Source of the DNA: Halalkalibacter oceani
GTDB taxonomy: Bacteria; Bacillota; Bacilli; Bacillales; Bacillaceae_D
Assembly: GCF_023715705.1 (NCBI RefSeq)
Contig: NZ_JAMBOS010000012.1
Location: 1-64,000, forward strand
Reading direction: 5' to 3'
DNA: 64,000 nt
Notes under the pieces: model-generated
What the model was told of the DNA's origin: nothing
Databases searched by the model: none
Seen by the model: only the letters and a program-made list of their open reading frames with translations
Part shown: positions 33,626 through 42,674 of the stretch, in pieces
Numbering within the stretch: the first letter of the stretch is position 1
Layout: each line of letters opens with the position of its first letter
Translations under genes and position numbers: made by a program

Positions 33626-34570
33626 TCACTTCGTCTGAGGCTGCTCGCTTTCAACCACCGCCTTCAAGCCGGCAGCGAGCTTTGTTTTAGGCAGCGGTCC
33701 GATTTTCTCCTCATATTTCGCTCCACTTAAATAAACCGGCTTTTCGGTCAGGACCATCATTTCACTGACCTCGCGCATGAAGCCTGAAAATATTCCTAAA
33801 AATCGTATCATTTGACCGGAAACAACAAATGGTTTTTTCCGGTTTCCAGTCAGCTCGCGTAAGATGCTGATGATCTCCTGCCCGCTCGCCAGCTCTCCAC
33901 CCGGAATGTTCCAGCATTGCTGATAGGCCTCACTGTGACGGGCCAGGGTGATTAAGGCCTTCGCTCCGTCCAGTGTATAAATAAATTCACGCTTGGTATT
34001 TATCGGTCCCACAAACAGCGGGCGTTTCCCACGCAGCATGGATGTAATGGTCTGCTGAAGGATCGTATTATCGGCATAAGGCCCGTAAAAATCAGCAAAA
34101 TGAGCGATCAGAATCTCCGCTCCTTTTTTCTGCCACGATTCCGCCTCTTGCAGCAGCTGCTTTCGAAGCTGTCCTTTTTTCGTAACCGGCTCGCGCGCCG
34201 TCTCTTCTGTCAGCCATTGGCTTTCCATGCTGTAGCTGTATATATTATCAACGACAGCCAGCCTGGTCCCGCTTGCCTGTGCGGCCGAAAAGACAGCTGT
34301 AAACAAAGCGAGCAGCTCATCTTTCCAGTTTTGATAAGGAATATTTATGCTGATAAAAGCAACATCGACCATTTCAAATATTTGCCGTAACAACTTTTCG
34401 TCGCGCACATCCCCTTTGACGACCGTTACATTTGCCATTCCCTGAAACAATCGCTCTGCCTTTTGGACGTTTCGGCAAAATGCCAGCACCTCCGTCCCTT
34501 GCTGCTGCAATTCACTTACCAACGCATACCCCATGGCTCCAGTCGCCCCTACTACCACCGCTTTTTTCAT
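33626..34570 (-). CDS. NAD(P)-dependent epimerase/NmrA-like protein
   Basis: A 314-residue Rossmann protein. It starts MKKAVVVGATGAMGYAL, a classic GxxGxxG dinucleotide site. SINIPYQNWKDELL and the substrate-lid region DFYGPYADNTILQQTI follow; the catalytic YxxxK is not obvious. It belongs to the atypical SDR group (NmrA/NAD-binding) rather than a defined sugar epimerase. Start 34570 is behind AAGGAGGAAG. A 15-bp palindrome shared with the TetR gene stands just upstream of its ribosome site, so it is probably that repressor's target. The substrate is unknown. Confidence 0.78.
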   Translation of the reverse strand: MKKAVVVGATGAMGYALVSELQQQGTEVLAFCRNVQKAERLFQGMANVTVVKGDVRDEKLLRQIFEMVDVAFISINIPYQNWKDELLALFTAVFSAAQASGTRLAVVDNIYSYSMESQWLTEETAREPVTKKGQLRKQLLQEAESWQKKGAEILIAHFADFYGPYADNTILQQTITSMLRGKRPLFVGPINTKREFIYTLDGAKALITLARHSEAYQQCWNIPGGELASGQEIISILRELTGNRKKPFVVSGQMIRFLGIFSGFMREVSEMMVLTEKPVYLSGAKYEEKIGPLPKTKLAAGLKAVVESEQPQTK

Positions 34571-34587
34571 CCTTATCTTCCTCCTTA

Positions 34588-34602
34588 TTAACCACTGGTC
34601 AA
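34588..34602 (-). promoter_or_regulatory. TetR-type operator of the epimerase gene
   Basis: TTGACCAGTGGTTAA (minus strand) is a 15-bp palindrome with one mismatch. It lies 17 bases upstream of the start of the epimerase gene, just ahead of its ribosome site. The matching copy TTGAACAGTGGTTAA precedes the TetR gene. Confidence 0.75.
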
Positions 34603-34621
34603 TTTTAAACATGCAGCTGCT

Positions 34622-35191
34622 TTACTGCAAGCTGCCGGCAAGAAATTGTGCATGATGGTCGATCATCACCTTCAGCTCCTGAACGGTCTGCCCTCTCCGT
34701 TGGAAAAACGACACAAAACCATGTAGAGCAAAGAGACAGGACCATGCATCTCGTTGAGAAACAGGCTTTACGGAGAGGTTTTGAATCGCTTCCCCAAATA
34801 GTTGAAAGCTTTCGTACGAAGCATGTACGGTATGCCTGAGTTCATCATCTTTCAGATGAAACATCGCTTCATAATGATGGGGATACTCAATCCCAAACGT
34901 GAGAAAACGCCGAAATAGTTCAATCAATTTTTCCTCTTTCGTCAGCGACGTCTCTTCCATCACAGCTGTAAGCCGGGCATTCAAAAGCTGAAAGCCGCTC
35001 TCAATAAAAGCTGTGAACACTGCCGCTTTATTAGGAAAATGATAATAGATTGCCCCATGACTACAGCCTAACTCCCGGGCTAAACTGCGCATGCTGACCT
35101 GGTGATAGCCTTTTTCAGCAAACAGCTTTTTCGCTGCCTCAATAATTTGGTTCTTCGTTAATTCATCCTCTGTTTTCCGCCTCGGTGCCAT
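34622..35191 (-). CDS. TetR-family transcriptional repressor
   Basis: A 189-residue regulator. The N-terminal helix-turn-helix is QIIEAAKKLFAEKGYHQVSM then GCSHGAIYYHFPNKAAVF. Start 35191 is behind GGGGAG. It lies upstream of the epimerase gene in the same direction, with 51 bases between them. The 15-bp operator motif is found upstream of both. It therefore likely represses itself, the epimerase and perhaps the divergent EamA gene whose start lies about 85 bases beyond the operator. The ligand is unknown. Confidence 0.92.
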   Translation of the reverse strand: MAPRRKTEDELTKNQIIEAAKKLFAEKGYHQVSMRSLARELGCSHGAIYYHFPNKAAVFTAFIESGFQLLNARLTAVMEETSLTKEEKLIELFRRFLTFGIEYPHHYEAMFHLKDDELRHTVHASYESFQLFGEAIQNLSVKPVSQRDAWSCLFALHGFVSFFQRRGQTVQELKVMIDHHAQFLAGSLQ

Positions 35192-35207
35192 CTTTCGCTC
35201 CCCTTTA

Positions 35208-35222
35208 TTAACCACTGTTCAA
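35208..35222. promoter_or_regulatory. TetR-type operator, divergent region
   Basis: TTAACCACTGTTCAA in the gap between the TetR gene and the EamA gene shares 14 of 15 positions with 34588-34602. Its position suits control of either or both genes. Confidence 0.7.
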
Positions 35223-35305
35223 TTAAAGATTACTGCTTCTCCCGTACGATGTCAAGAAGATATGTTACGATGATTTCATCCCTATTGATTTTGCTGGAGG
35301 TTATG

Positions 35306-36220
35306 ATGCGTTTTACTCACCCTTATCTGTTACTGACATTGGCGATGATTTTCTTTTCGGGAAATTTCATCGTTGGAAAAGCCTTTGCCGATGATGTGCC
35401 CCCTTTCACCCTGGCGTGGGCGCGCTTTTTTATCGGTACCCTGGTCCTTTTGCCACTCTGCTATAAAACGATTATCCGCAATCGTCAGCTTTGGCTGGAT
35501 AAATGGCTGCCTCTCACCGCCATCGCCTTCTTCGGCGTTTTTCTTTTTAATGTCGCCCTCTATGTCTCCGTTCATTATACGACAACGATCAATGCTTCGA
35601 TCGTTGATGCGCTTACTCCCGCTGTGGCGGCGGTTCTCGGTTATTTCTTTTTGAAAGAGCGCCTCACTGCCATTCAAAGTGGCGGCGTCATTCTGTCATT
35701 TTGCGGAATCCTGCTGCTGCTGTCCGGCGGTTCATTAGCGGTCATCCGTTCATTATCTTTTAATATCGGCGATTTGATTATGCTGGCCGGGATCATCTGC
35801 TGGGCGATTTATTCGATTCTGATTAAACTGTATGGCGATGACTACCCTGTCATCGCCGGCCTGGTCATGACCTTTATCATTGGTGTGCTGATGCTTTCCC
35901 CTTTTGTCGCCTACGAATGGCGTCACGGCCTGCCTTTCACCTTCGGCTTGGCAACATCCGCCGCATTTTTGTATGTCGGTATTTTCCCGAGTGCCCTTGC
36001 TCTTTTATTTTGGTACCGCGGAGTAGCCGCCATCGGGCCGTCGAAGGCGTCCATTTTCTTTAATCTGGTTCCCGTTTTCACGACAGTTCTTGCCATTGCC
36101 CTGCTCGGCGAGTCGGCTGGATGGTTCCAATTATTCGGTGGTCTGATCGTCCTAACCGGAGTCTATCTATCGACGATTCAGCCGAAAACAGACAAAGCGC
36201 CTGATCGTAGTAAAGCTTAA
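35306..36220 (+). CDS. EamA/DMT-family permease
   Basis: A 304-residue membrane protein with ten helices in two EamA repeats. These open with LLTLAMIFFSGNFIVGKAF and NIGDLIMLAGIICWAIYSIL. The family exports amino acids, drugs or other metabolites. ATG 35306 is chosen (CTGGAGG upstream). It diverges from the TetR gene and shares its operator region, so it may be the TetR efflux target, but the substrate is unknown. A repeated hairpin terminator follows at 36248-36283. Confidence 0.88.
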   Translation: MRFTHPYLLLTLAMIFFSGNFIVGKAFADDVPPFTLAWARFFIGTLVLLPLCYKTIIRNRQLWLDKWLPLTAIAFFGVFLFNVALYVSVHYTTTINASIVDALTPAVAAVLGYFFLKERLTAIQSGGVILSFCGILLLLSGGSLAVIRSLSFNIGDLIMLAGIICWAIYSILIKLYGDDYPVIAGLVMTFIIGVLMLSPFVAYEWRHGLPFTFGLATSAAFLYVGIFPSALALLFWYRGVAAIGPSKASIFFNLVPVFTTVLAIALLGESAGWFQLFGGLIVLTGVYLSTIQPKTDKAPDRSKA

Positions 36221-36247
36221 TCAGATCAGACGCCCGCCCGTTTGGAA

Positions 36248-36283
36248 GCTGCTGAAAAAGTACGATTTTCACTTTTTCAGTGG
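36248..36283. terminator. hairpin terminator, family GCTGCTGAAAAAGT
   Basis: Arms GCTGCTGAAAAAGT and ACTTTTTCAGTGGC (one G-T pair) around the loop ACGATTTTC, as in the copy at 15991-16030. It lies between the convergent EamA and ABC permease genes. Confidence 0.75.
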
Positions 36284-36304
36284 CCTCCCCATTTGCTTAA
36301 TCTA

Positions 36305-37315
36305 TTATTTGCCTTTGACTGTAATATTCATCGCAAACAACCGCTTTGTAAAAAAGAAGCTTAAAACAAGAAAAAGAAAAAATCCGAGCCAATAAAAGAT
36401 AATTTTCGTTCCCTCACTAAGGGTAAACGGTACGAGTCCGGCCACGATCATTCCACCAAACAAAGAAAAGCAAGTGATGATGCCAATTCGGAATAGTGGT
36501 TCCAGGCGTTTAAACAATAAGAATTCGCCATTATATTCACTCGGGTTGCGCTCATAGAGCCAGGCCCCGACAGTAAGAAAAAGCACAATCGCGACTGCCG
36601 GAATCCAAAGATTCAAGCCGGCATCCGCAGCGGTCATTCCGGCAAAGTTGTAAATCGGCCAGACAAACTGCTGAAAAAAGAAGATGTCGAGATTCTCGGG
36701 AAAAGACCCGGTATGCGTGGAAATAAAATTGGCGAGCAGCGCGATAAAACCAATCGGGAAGATGGTAAAGATAAACGTTAACACAATTTGCGACACCATT
36801 TCCCCGGTAATCGTACCAATAAACAGCGTAAATGAATACATCGCGATATAACCGAGCCACGGTGACAAAAACATGTCCCAGAACTGATTGCCGTCAAGAT
36901 AAATGGCAAATTCCGAGCCCATAATGACGGCATAAGCGATCGTAAACGTGACAAGCATCGCCACCGTCACCGTCCCGACGCCAAACAGCCATTTGACGAA
37001 AAACATCGTTCGCCGCTTGAACGGCAGGGCAAAGGCGAAATCATGCCGGCGTGTATTCCGTTCCGTCCCGAGAAACTGAACGGCAAGCAAAACAAGAAAG
37101 ATCAGTATCATCATTGCTGTCATGCTGACTCCGAAGATCGCCGGAACCTCATATTGGGGATAGAAGTATGGATCGTTCACCCGTTCCCGCCAATCATTCA
37201 ATCCTAAAAAAGTCCGCATCGGATATAAAAAGATAAACAATAACGTAATCATCGTCAACAGCACCCAGGACTGCTTCCATTCCTTCCGGAACAACGCTTT
37301 AATTGACAAACTCAT
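36305..37315 (-). CDS. ABC-2-type transporter permease
   Basis: A 336-residue membrane protein with about seven helices (first near 24-40), an ABC-2 exporter-type permease of the YtrC/YtrD sort. Start 37315 has GGGAGGTG and lies inside the end of the ATPase gene (17-base overlap). With the ATPase and a GntR regulator upstream it forms a complete YtrA-type operon, known in B. subtilis for cell-wall-antibiotic or acetoin-linked response. The exported or sensed compound is unknown. Confidence 0.8.
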   Translation of the reverse strand: MSLSIKALFRKEWKQSWVLLTMITLLFIFLYPMRTFLGLNDWRERVNDPYFYPQYEVPAIFGVSMTAMMILIFLVLLAVQFLGTERNTRRHDFAFALPFKRRTMFFVKWLFGVGTVTVAMLVTFTIAYAVIMGSEFAIYLDGNQFWDMFLSPWLGYIAMYSFTLFIGTITGEMVSQIVLTFIFTIFPIGFIALLANFISTHTGSFPENLDIFFFQQFVWPIYNFAGMTAADAGLNLWIPAVAIVLFLTVGAWLYERNPSEYNGEFLLFKRLEPLFRIGIITCFSLFGGMIVAGLVPFTLSEGTKIIFYWLGFFLFLVLSFFFTKRLFAMNITVKGK

Positions 37316-38174
37316 CACCTCCCAATTTGGCAACAAACAGATCTTCGAGAGCTAGCGGCAGCTCTTCATAATATAGCGGCTCCGTAGCGCGAATGGCCGC
37401 CGTCTGCGACGCAAGATCTCCTTCAAGAAGCAGAATATAGACCTTGCCTGTCTGCTGAAGCAAGACGCTGCATGCTTTCACAGAGGCCGGCAATCCTTCC
37501 GGAAAGACAACCTGAACCTTCTTAAATGATTCTTTCATGGTATCCAGTGAATAATGCTCTGTAACGACCCCGTTCTTCAGCATGATGATCGAATCAGCGA
37601 GAAACTCCAGCTCATCAAGCCGGTGCGAGGAAATCACAACGGCGACCTGAAAATCAGCAACCGCTTCGATAATAAACTGCAGGATGCGCTTTTTGACGAT
37701 CACGTCTAGTCCATCCGTCGGTTCATCAAGCAAAATATAGCTTGCTTTCGTCGCAAAAGCGAGAATTAGCGCAAACAACGCCTTCATTCCTTTAGAAAAA
37801 GCTCCGATCCTTCCATTGTGCGGCAAGGAAAATTTATCAATCAGCTCATAAAATAACACTCGGTCAAAGCGTGGGTAAATATCGCCATACAGCTTCTCAA
37901 TCTCACTGACACGATAGCCTTTGAGCGCCTCTGTCGAATCTGGCACAAACACAACATCCTGCTTCAGCTCCGGATACCGGTAAATGCTTTTTCCATCGAG
38001 CTTTACATCGCCAGCTGTCGGCTGAAGGATGCCGACTAACAGGCGCAGCAGCGTCGTCTTCCCTGCTCCATTCCGTCCGACTAACCCAGTTACCTTCCCA
38101 GGCTCAATCGTCAAACTGACATCCGTTAAGATCTTTTTCTGATGAATCGTTTTGCTCAACTGCTCAATCTGCAT
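37299..38174 (-). CDS. ABC transporter ATPase (YtrB-like)
   Basis: A 291-residue ATPase. Walker A is GRNGAGKTTLL, the signature is a variant AFSKGMKALFAL (a typical SxG in YtrB-like proteins), and Walker B is YILLDEPTDGLD. The C-terminal domain of about 80 residues resembles those of antibiotic-response ABC proteins. It overlaps the GntR gene by 11 bases and the permease by 17, so all three are coupled. Its role is to power the permease; cargo unknown. Confidence 0.9.
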   Translation of the reverse strand: MQIEQLSKTIHQKKILTDVSLTIEPGKVTGLVGRNGAGKTTLLRLLVGILQPTAGDVKLDGKSIYRYPELKQDVVFVPDSTEALKGYRVSEIEKLYGDIYPRFDRVLFYELIDKFSLPHNGRIGAFSKGMKALFALILAFATKASYILLDEPTDGLDVIVKKRILQFIIEAVADFQVAVVISSHRLDELEFLADSIIMLKNGVVTEHYSLDTMKESFKKVQVVFPEGLPASVKACSVLLQQTGKVYILLLEGDLASQTAAIRATEPLYYEELPLALEDLFVAKLGGDEFVN

Positions 38175-38559
38175 GATCCTTCCCCCTCACTTTCGCATAT
38201 TCCTCTCTCACCCAGCCGGCAAAGGTTTTTTCCAGGATGCCCGCATAGGTCGCTTCAATGACAAGCTGCTGGATTTGCTCTTTAATCCGTTCCAGCTGCT
38301 TCGGGTCGACGATATAATCCTCACGCGCGGCGACAAACGTTCCCTTTCCTCGTAACGTGACAATCACGCCCTGCCGCTCAAGCTCTTTATACGCTTTGCT
38401 GACCGTATTCGGATTAATCACGATTTGCGCTGCCAGCTCACGCACGGACGGCAATTGTTCTCCTTCTTGCAAAATCCCTTTCGCAATCAGCTCCTTAATT
38501 TGCTGAGTAACCTGCTCATAAAGGGGCGTGGTGCTTCTTTGGTCAATTTGAATATACAC
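38164..38559 (-). CDS. GntR-family regulator (YtrA type)
   Basis: A 131-residue, short GntR protein. It has a winged helix (PLYEQVTQQIKELIAKGIL then LPSVRELAAQIVINPNTVSK) and only a small C-terminal helical region, the YtrA subfamily. GTG 38559 is used (GGGAGGTGG upstream). It should bind ahead of its own operon and be released by a signal such as a cell-wall antibiotic; this is known for related proteins. No dyad was clearly read in the promoter region. Confidence 0.9.
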   Translation of the reverse strand: MYIQIDQRSTTPLYEQVTQQIKELIAKGILQEGEQLPSVRELAAQIVINPNTVSKAYKELERQGVIVTLRGKGTFVAAREDYIVDPKQLERIKEQIQQLVIEATYAGILEKTFAGWVREEYAKVRGKDHAD

Positions 38560-38664
38560 GACTGAACCACCTCCCTTAATTGTATTATGACAAATAGTAC
38601 AGTTAATCCAAACAAAGTGTAGCAAACTTTCCTGTCTTTGGCAATCCCTGCCGTGCACAGAAAA

Positions 38665-38705
38665 AAGCTGTCCCTATCGCTGATATCAGCCGATAAAGAC
38701 AGCTT
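38665..38705 (-). terminator. terminator of the NupC-type gene
   Basis: Nested palindrome AAGCTGTC-TATCG-CTGAT with ATCAG-CGATA-GACAGCTT; on the minus strand a TTTTTT tract follows. It lies 17 bases after the nucleoside-transporter stop. Confidence 0.9.
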
Positions 38706-38721
38706 ATCCGTTCAAACAAAC

Positions 38722-39942
38722 TTACATCATCATTCCGGCAATGGCCGCGCTTAATAAGGAAGCCAGCATTCCGGCCGCCACCGCACGCAAGCCAAGCTTG
38801 GCAATATCAGGCCGGCGATCCGGCGCCAGTTTACCTAAACCGCCGAGCAGAATGCCGAGCGAAGACAGATTGGCGAAGCCGCACAGGGCAAAGCTGATCA
38901 CCAGTACCGCTTTGTCACTTAATTGATCAATCGTCTCACTGAAGGACAAATAAGCGACAAATTCATTCAGCACGAGCTTCTGACCGATAAACCCACCGGC
39001 GACGACCGCCTCGCTCCAGGGCACGCCGATAACGAAAGCGAGCGGAGCGAAAAGAAAGCCCAAGATGAGTTCGAGCGAGAGCTGTTCAAATTGGAACAAG
39101 CCGCCGACAAAAGCCAGAATTCCATTAATTAAGGCGATAAGGGCGACGAAGGCAAGCAGCATCGCTCCGATATTGAGAGCCAGTGTCAAACCGGTGCTCG
39201 CGCCGCGCGCCGCCGCATCGATAACATTGGCGGATTCTTCATCCTTCGTCAAGGTAAATTCACTGTCGGCATCGGTTGTTTTCACGACCTCAGGCACCAT
39301 CATTTTCGCCATAATCAAGCCGGCCGGCGCCGCCATGAAGCTCGCGGCAAGCAGGTATTCCAGCGGAACACCGAGCAGCGAGTAACCGATCAACACCGAA
39401 CCGGCCACTGAAGCAAGACCTCCTGTCATGACGGCGAACAGCTCAGATTCCGTCATTTTACTTAAATACGGTTTCACGACGAGCGGCGCTTCCGTCTGGC
39501 CGACGAAAATATTCGCCGCGGCCGACATCGACTCGGTTTTTGATGTTCCGAGCAGCCAGGAAAGAGCTCCCCCAATGATTTTAATAATCCATTGCATGAT
39601 GCCGAGATAATACAAAACCGAAATCAACGCCGAGAAGAAAATCACGACTGACAACACATTGATTGCAAACACATACTCAATTCCGGTTCCTTCCTCAAAA
39701 AAACCGCCAAAAACAAACTGAATGCCTTCATTGGCTGAATTAATGACCCATTGCACCATATTCGTCAGCCCAATGAGCAGCTCCTGCCCCCAGTATGTTT
39801 TCAAAATAAGCAGGGCAAACAGCATTTGGATTGCCAATCCTCCAAGTACTGTCCGCAAGCGGATCGCCCGACGGTTTGCCGAAAAGGCAAAAGCGACAGC
39901 GAACACAGCGACTACGCCCATTAAGCCCCATAAAATATTCAT
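38722..39942 (-). CDS. concentrative nucleoside transporter (NupC family)
   Basis: A 406-residue CNT-family carrier with eight or more core helices. Motifs are [21 protein letters not shown] and [20 protein letters not shown] with [20 protein letters not shown]. Members import nucleosides with protons or sodium. Ribosome site GAGGTG is 6 bases upstream. It stands alone and ends at a strong terminator. No purine riboswitch was found upstream. Confidence 0.92.
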   Translation of the reverse strand: MNILWGLMGVVAVFAVAFAFSANRRAIRLRTVLGGLAIQMLFALLILKTYWGQELLIGLTNMVQWVINSANEGIQFVFGGFFEEGTGIEYVFAINVLSVVIFFSALISVLYYLGIMQWIIKIIGGALSWLLGTSKTESMSAAANIFVGQTEAPLVVKPYLSKMTESELFAVMTGGLASVAGSVLIGYSLLGVPLEYLLAASFMAAPAGLIMAKMMVPEVVKTTDADSEFTLTKDEESANVIDAAARGASTGLTLALNIGAMLLAFVALIALINGILAFVGGLFQFEQLSLELILGFLFAPLAFVIGVPWSEAVVAGGFIGQKLVLNEFVAYLSFSETIDQLSDKAVLVISFALCGFANLSSLGILLGGLGKLAPDRRPDIAKLGLRAVAAGMLASLLSAAIAGMMM

Positions 39943-40349
39943 CTTCGTTTCACCTCAATTTCAATATGTACGATGCAAAGCCCAAACAATGCGAATAAAC
40001 CCACTTTGTCCACTTTCCTACTAGCATGCACCGTTTTGCGGAAAGATACCCACTAAGTCATTTAAGTAATTAGTGATTTTGACGCGGGTATGCGGGCAAA
40101 ACGCGCAACGCCCGAAAGCCAGCGACCCGAGCACTTTTTACCCTTTCTGACCTTTTTACCGCGCGCAATTATTAGTCAGACGTCTTACTTCCTCGTAAAC
40201 TATAACAAGCTCAATTTTAAAAGTAAATAGGGTTTATTTTTTAGCCATTTCGTGAATGAGACTCGTAGAGACAACAAATGATAAAAAAAGGTATCGCTGC
40301 ATCATTCTTCCCTTCCCTAAAAAAATGCAAATGAAACAGAGGTGCTACG
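39943..40349. other. 407-base divergent gap between nucleoside carrier and fumC
   Basis: It holds the leaders of both genes. A small hairpin CACTAA/TTAGTG lies at about 40051-40075. A short G/C-rich patch is at 40082-40135. I see no gene, riboswitch or repeat copy. Confidence 0.4.
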
Positions 40350-41741
40350 ATGAAAACAAGAGTAGAACGAGATACATTAGGTGAGGTTCACGTCCCGACT
40401 GACCGTCTTTGGGGCGCGCAAACACAACGAAGCTTGACAAATTTTGCAATCGGTGAGGAAAAAATGCCGCAGGAGGTCATTCGGGCTTACGCTCATATTA
40501 AAAAGGCCGCCGCCTTCGTCAACCAGCAGAACGGCGATATGCCCAAACAGAAGGCAGACGCGATAATTGCCGCCGCCGAGCGCGTTCTGCGTGGTGAATT
40601 GTCCGACCACTTCCCCCTCGCTGTCTGGCAGACTGGAAGTGGAACGCAAACGAATATGAATGTCAATGAAGTGTTGGCCCGTCTGGCAAACGAACTACTG
40701 GAAAAACAGGGTTCCAGCGAGAAAGTCCATCCGAATGATGATCTTAATTATTCACAAAGCTCAAACGATACGTTTCCGACTGCGATGCATATCGCTACGG
40801 TCCTGGCGACGACTGAACAATTAGTACCTGTCCTCAAGGAATGCCGGAAAACATTGGCGCAAAAAGTAGAAACATTTTGGGATGTCGTAAAAATCGGCAG
40901 AACTCATCTGCAGGATGCCACCCCGCTGACGCTCGGTCAAGAAATAAGCGGCTGGCTGAGAATGGTTGAGAAGAGTGAAGAATTAATCGGGGAAGGATTG
41001 AAACATCTCTATCAATTAGCAATTGGCGGCACCGCTGTCGGTACCGGAATTAACGCCCGGCGCCGTTTCGGGCAACAGGTCGCAGAAAGGCTTGCCGAAG
41101 AGCTCGCGCTTCCGTTTGCCGCTTCACCAAACTACTTCCATGCGCTGACGAGTCATGATGAGCTTGTCTATTTTCATGGAGCTTTGAAAGCGACAGCGGC
41201 TGATTTCTTTAAAATCGCCAACGATGTCCGGCTGCTCGCCAGCGGACCGCGCTCCGGTATTGGCGAGATTACAATCCCGGCAAATGAACCGGGAAGCTCG
41301 ATTATGCCGGGTAAAGTAAACCCGACCCAGAGTGAAGCCCTGACGATGGTAGCGGCCCAAATTTTCGGCAATGATGCGACGATTGGCTTCGCCGCCAGTC
41401 AGGGGCATTTTCAACTAAACGTATTTAAACCTGTCATTATTTACAATACACTTCAGTCCATCCGGCTGCTCGCCGATGCGATCAAAAGCTTTCACGACCG
41501 CACGCTGCTCGGACTCGAAGCGAACGAACCCGTGATTCGGGAGCATCTTCACAACTCGCTGATGCTCGTAACCGCCTTAAATCCGCATATCGGCTACGAG
41601 CGGGCGGCTGAAATTGCCAAGCTTGCCTTTAAAGAAGGCCTTACGTTAAAAGAAGCCGCGATTCAGAGCGGTCATCTGACCGGGGAACAATTTGAGGAGC
41701 TCATTGATCCAAAAGCGATGGCGTTTCCGGAAAAGGAATAG
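40350..41741 (+). CDS. fumC: class II fumarate hydratase
   Basis: A 463-residue homotetrameric, iron-free fumarase converting fumarate and malate in the citric acid cycle. The family signature GSSIMPGKVNPTQ is present, with RVERDTLGEVHVPTDRLWGA at the N-terminus and the fumarase-type TGSGTQTNMNVNEV region rather than that of aspartase. Ribosome site GAGGTG. It is a single gene with its own terminator (41764-41814). Aspartase is the main alternative but the sequence favours fumarase. Confidence 0.95.
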   Translation: MKTRVERDTLGEVHVPTDRLWGAQTQRSLTNFAIGEEKMPQEVIRAYAHIKKAAAFVNQQNGDMPKQKADAIIAAAERVLRGELSDHFPLAVWQTGSGTQTNMNVNEVLARLANELLEKQGSSEKVHPNDDLNYSQSSNDTFPTAMHIATVLATTEQLVPVLKECRKTLAQKVETFWDVVKIGRTHLQDATPLTLGQEISGWLRMVEKSEELIGEGLKHLYQLAIGGTAVGTGINARRRFGQQVAERLAEELALPFAASPNYFHALTSHDELVYFHGALKATAADFFKIANDVRLLASGPRSGIGEITIPANEPGSSIMPGKVNPTQSEALTMVAAQIFGNDATIGFAASQGHFQLNVFKPVIIYNTLQSIRLLADAIKSFHDRTLLGLEANEPVIREHLHNSLMLVTALNPHIGYERAAEIAKLAFKEGLTLKEAAIQSGHLTGEQFEELIDPKAMAFPEKE

Positions 41742-41763
41742 CAGTCTGCCGCCTATTTTCAAA

Positions 41764-41814
41764 GAAAGGCGGCTTCGTTCCACACTTCCGATGTGTAAAA
41801 CGAAGCCGCCTTCT
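41764..41814 (+). terminator. fumC terminator
   Basis: Stem AAGGCGGCTTCGTT with AACGAAGCCGCCTT, plus inner CACAC/GTGTG-type pairing, then TTCTCTTT. It lies 22 bases after the fumC stop. Confidence 0.92.
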
Positions 41815-41836
41815 CTTTATCATGTTGACTTGAAGT

Positions 41837-42046
41837 TTACTTTTCCCGGCGAGCAAAGCGAGTTGCTACAAATATTTCTTCACATTCACTATTATAAATA
41901 TGAGCAATTTGTCCCGCTCTATCAGCACTAATATGCCGCTGCCCATTTTCAATTTGTGAGAGATACCCTGCTGAAATTCCAATCTTCTGGGCTGCCTGAT
42001 CTAAGCTGTATCCCATCTTTTTTCTCGCTTTTTTCGCTAAGCTCAT
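41837..42046 (-). CDS. XRE-family small regulator
   Basis: A 69-residue protein with a single helix-turn-helix (GYSLDQAAQKIGISAGYLSQ then IENGQRHISADRA). The start ATG 42046 is chosen behind GGGTGTGAG; a longer upstream reading has no good site. The basic tail ATRFARREK follows. It diverges from another XRE gene (42210), so the 163-base gap between them may hold a shared operator. Confidence 0.78.
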   Translation of the reverse strand: MSLAKKARKKMGYSLDQAAQKIGISAGYLSQIENGQRHISADRAGQIAHIYNSECEEIFVATRFARREK

Positions 42047-42147
42047 CACACTCACACCCTTATGAAGAATTTCTACATATTCTTTTATAAGTTTACAACG
42101 CATAACGCATAATCGTCAATTCATTTCGCGTAAATTTTCGTTGGGTG

Positions 42148-42176
42148 CTGACTGCTTGCATTACGCAAAGTATAAT
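42148..42176 (+). promoter_or_regulatory. sigma-A promoter of the second XRE gene
   Basis: CTGACT (42148-42153), 17 bases, TATAAT (42171-42176), giving a leader of about 27 bases to ATG 42210. Text GCGTAA and TTACGC flank it and may be operator halves. Confidence 0.7.
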
Positions 42177-42209
42177 AGAATCAGAATGTACTGAAATGAG
42201 GGAGTAAGC

Positions 42210-42530
42210 ATGTTTTCACAACGCCTACGAGCATTGCGATTGAAGCATGGGTTAACGATGAAGGCGCTAGGAAAACAACTAAATGTCGCACCATCCACGA
42301 TTTCCGGATATGAAAATGGCAACCGCAAGCCCGATATGGAAACATTGCAAAAGCTGGCGGACTTTTTTCACAGCTCAACCGATTATTTAATAGGCCGTAC
42401 AGACAACCCGGCCCCGTTAGAGCAGTCTGAAGAGCTTAAGCTTTTCTATTCTGATACGATCACCGATGAAGAGATTAACTACTTGAAAGAATCACTGGCT
42501 GTTTTTAGGAAGTACCGCGCGAAACAATAA
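42210..42530 (+). CDS. XRE-family regulator
   Basis: A 106-residue protein. Residues 1-60 form an XRE helix-turn-helix (LRALRLKHGLTMKALGKQLN then VAPSTISGYENGNRKPD), like the SinR/Xre group. Residues 70-106 are an acidic then basic tail that may oligomerise. RBS GAGGGAG. The promoter at 42148-42176 lies 34 bases upstream. It is followed by a terminator at 42545-42590. Targets are unknown. Confidence 0.88.
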   Translation: MFSQRLRALRLKHGLTMKALGKQLNVAPSTISGYENGNRKPDMETLQKLADFFHSSTDYLIGRTDNPAPLEQSEELKLFYSDTITDEEINYLKESLAVFRKYRAKQ

Positions 42531-42544
42531 CAGATAGCGAAGAA

Positions 42545-42590
42545 GAGGGGCTGGATCAAAAGGTAAAAAAACCTTTTGATCCAGCCCCTT
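42545..42590. terminator. terminator, CTGGATCAAAAGG family
   Basis: AGGGGCTGGATCAAAAGGT with ACCTTTTGATCCAGCCCCT, a 19-bp perfect stem, between convergent XRE and dctM genes. A short remnant GCAATGAGCG-AATCCATTGC (42592-42611) of the 84-bp palindrome abuts it. Confidence 0.9.
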
Positions 42591-42674
42591 AGCAATGAGC
42601 GAATCCATTGCCAATAGGTCAAAGCTCGTTTGTCTTTCGCTCTCTGCATGTGGCAGCCGCCTAACCATTCTTCC

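Noticed and set aside
40082-40165. G/C-rich patch as a purine or other riboswitch before the nucleoside carrier
   Set aside because: No conserved riboswitch core or terminator was found.
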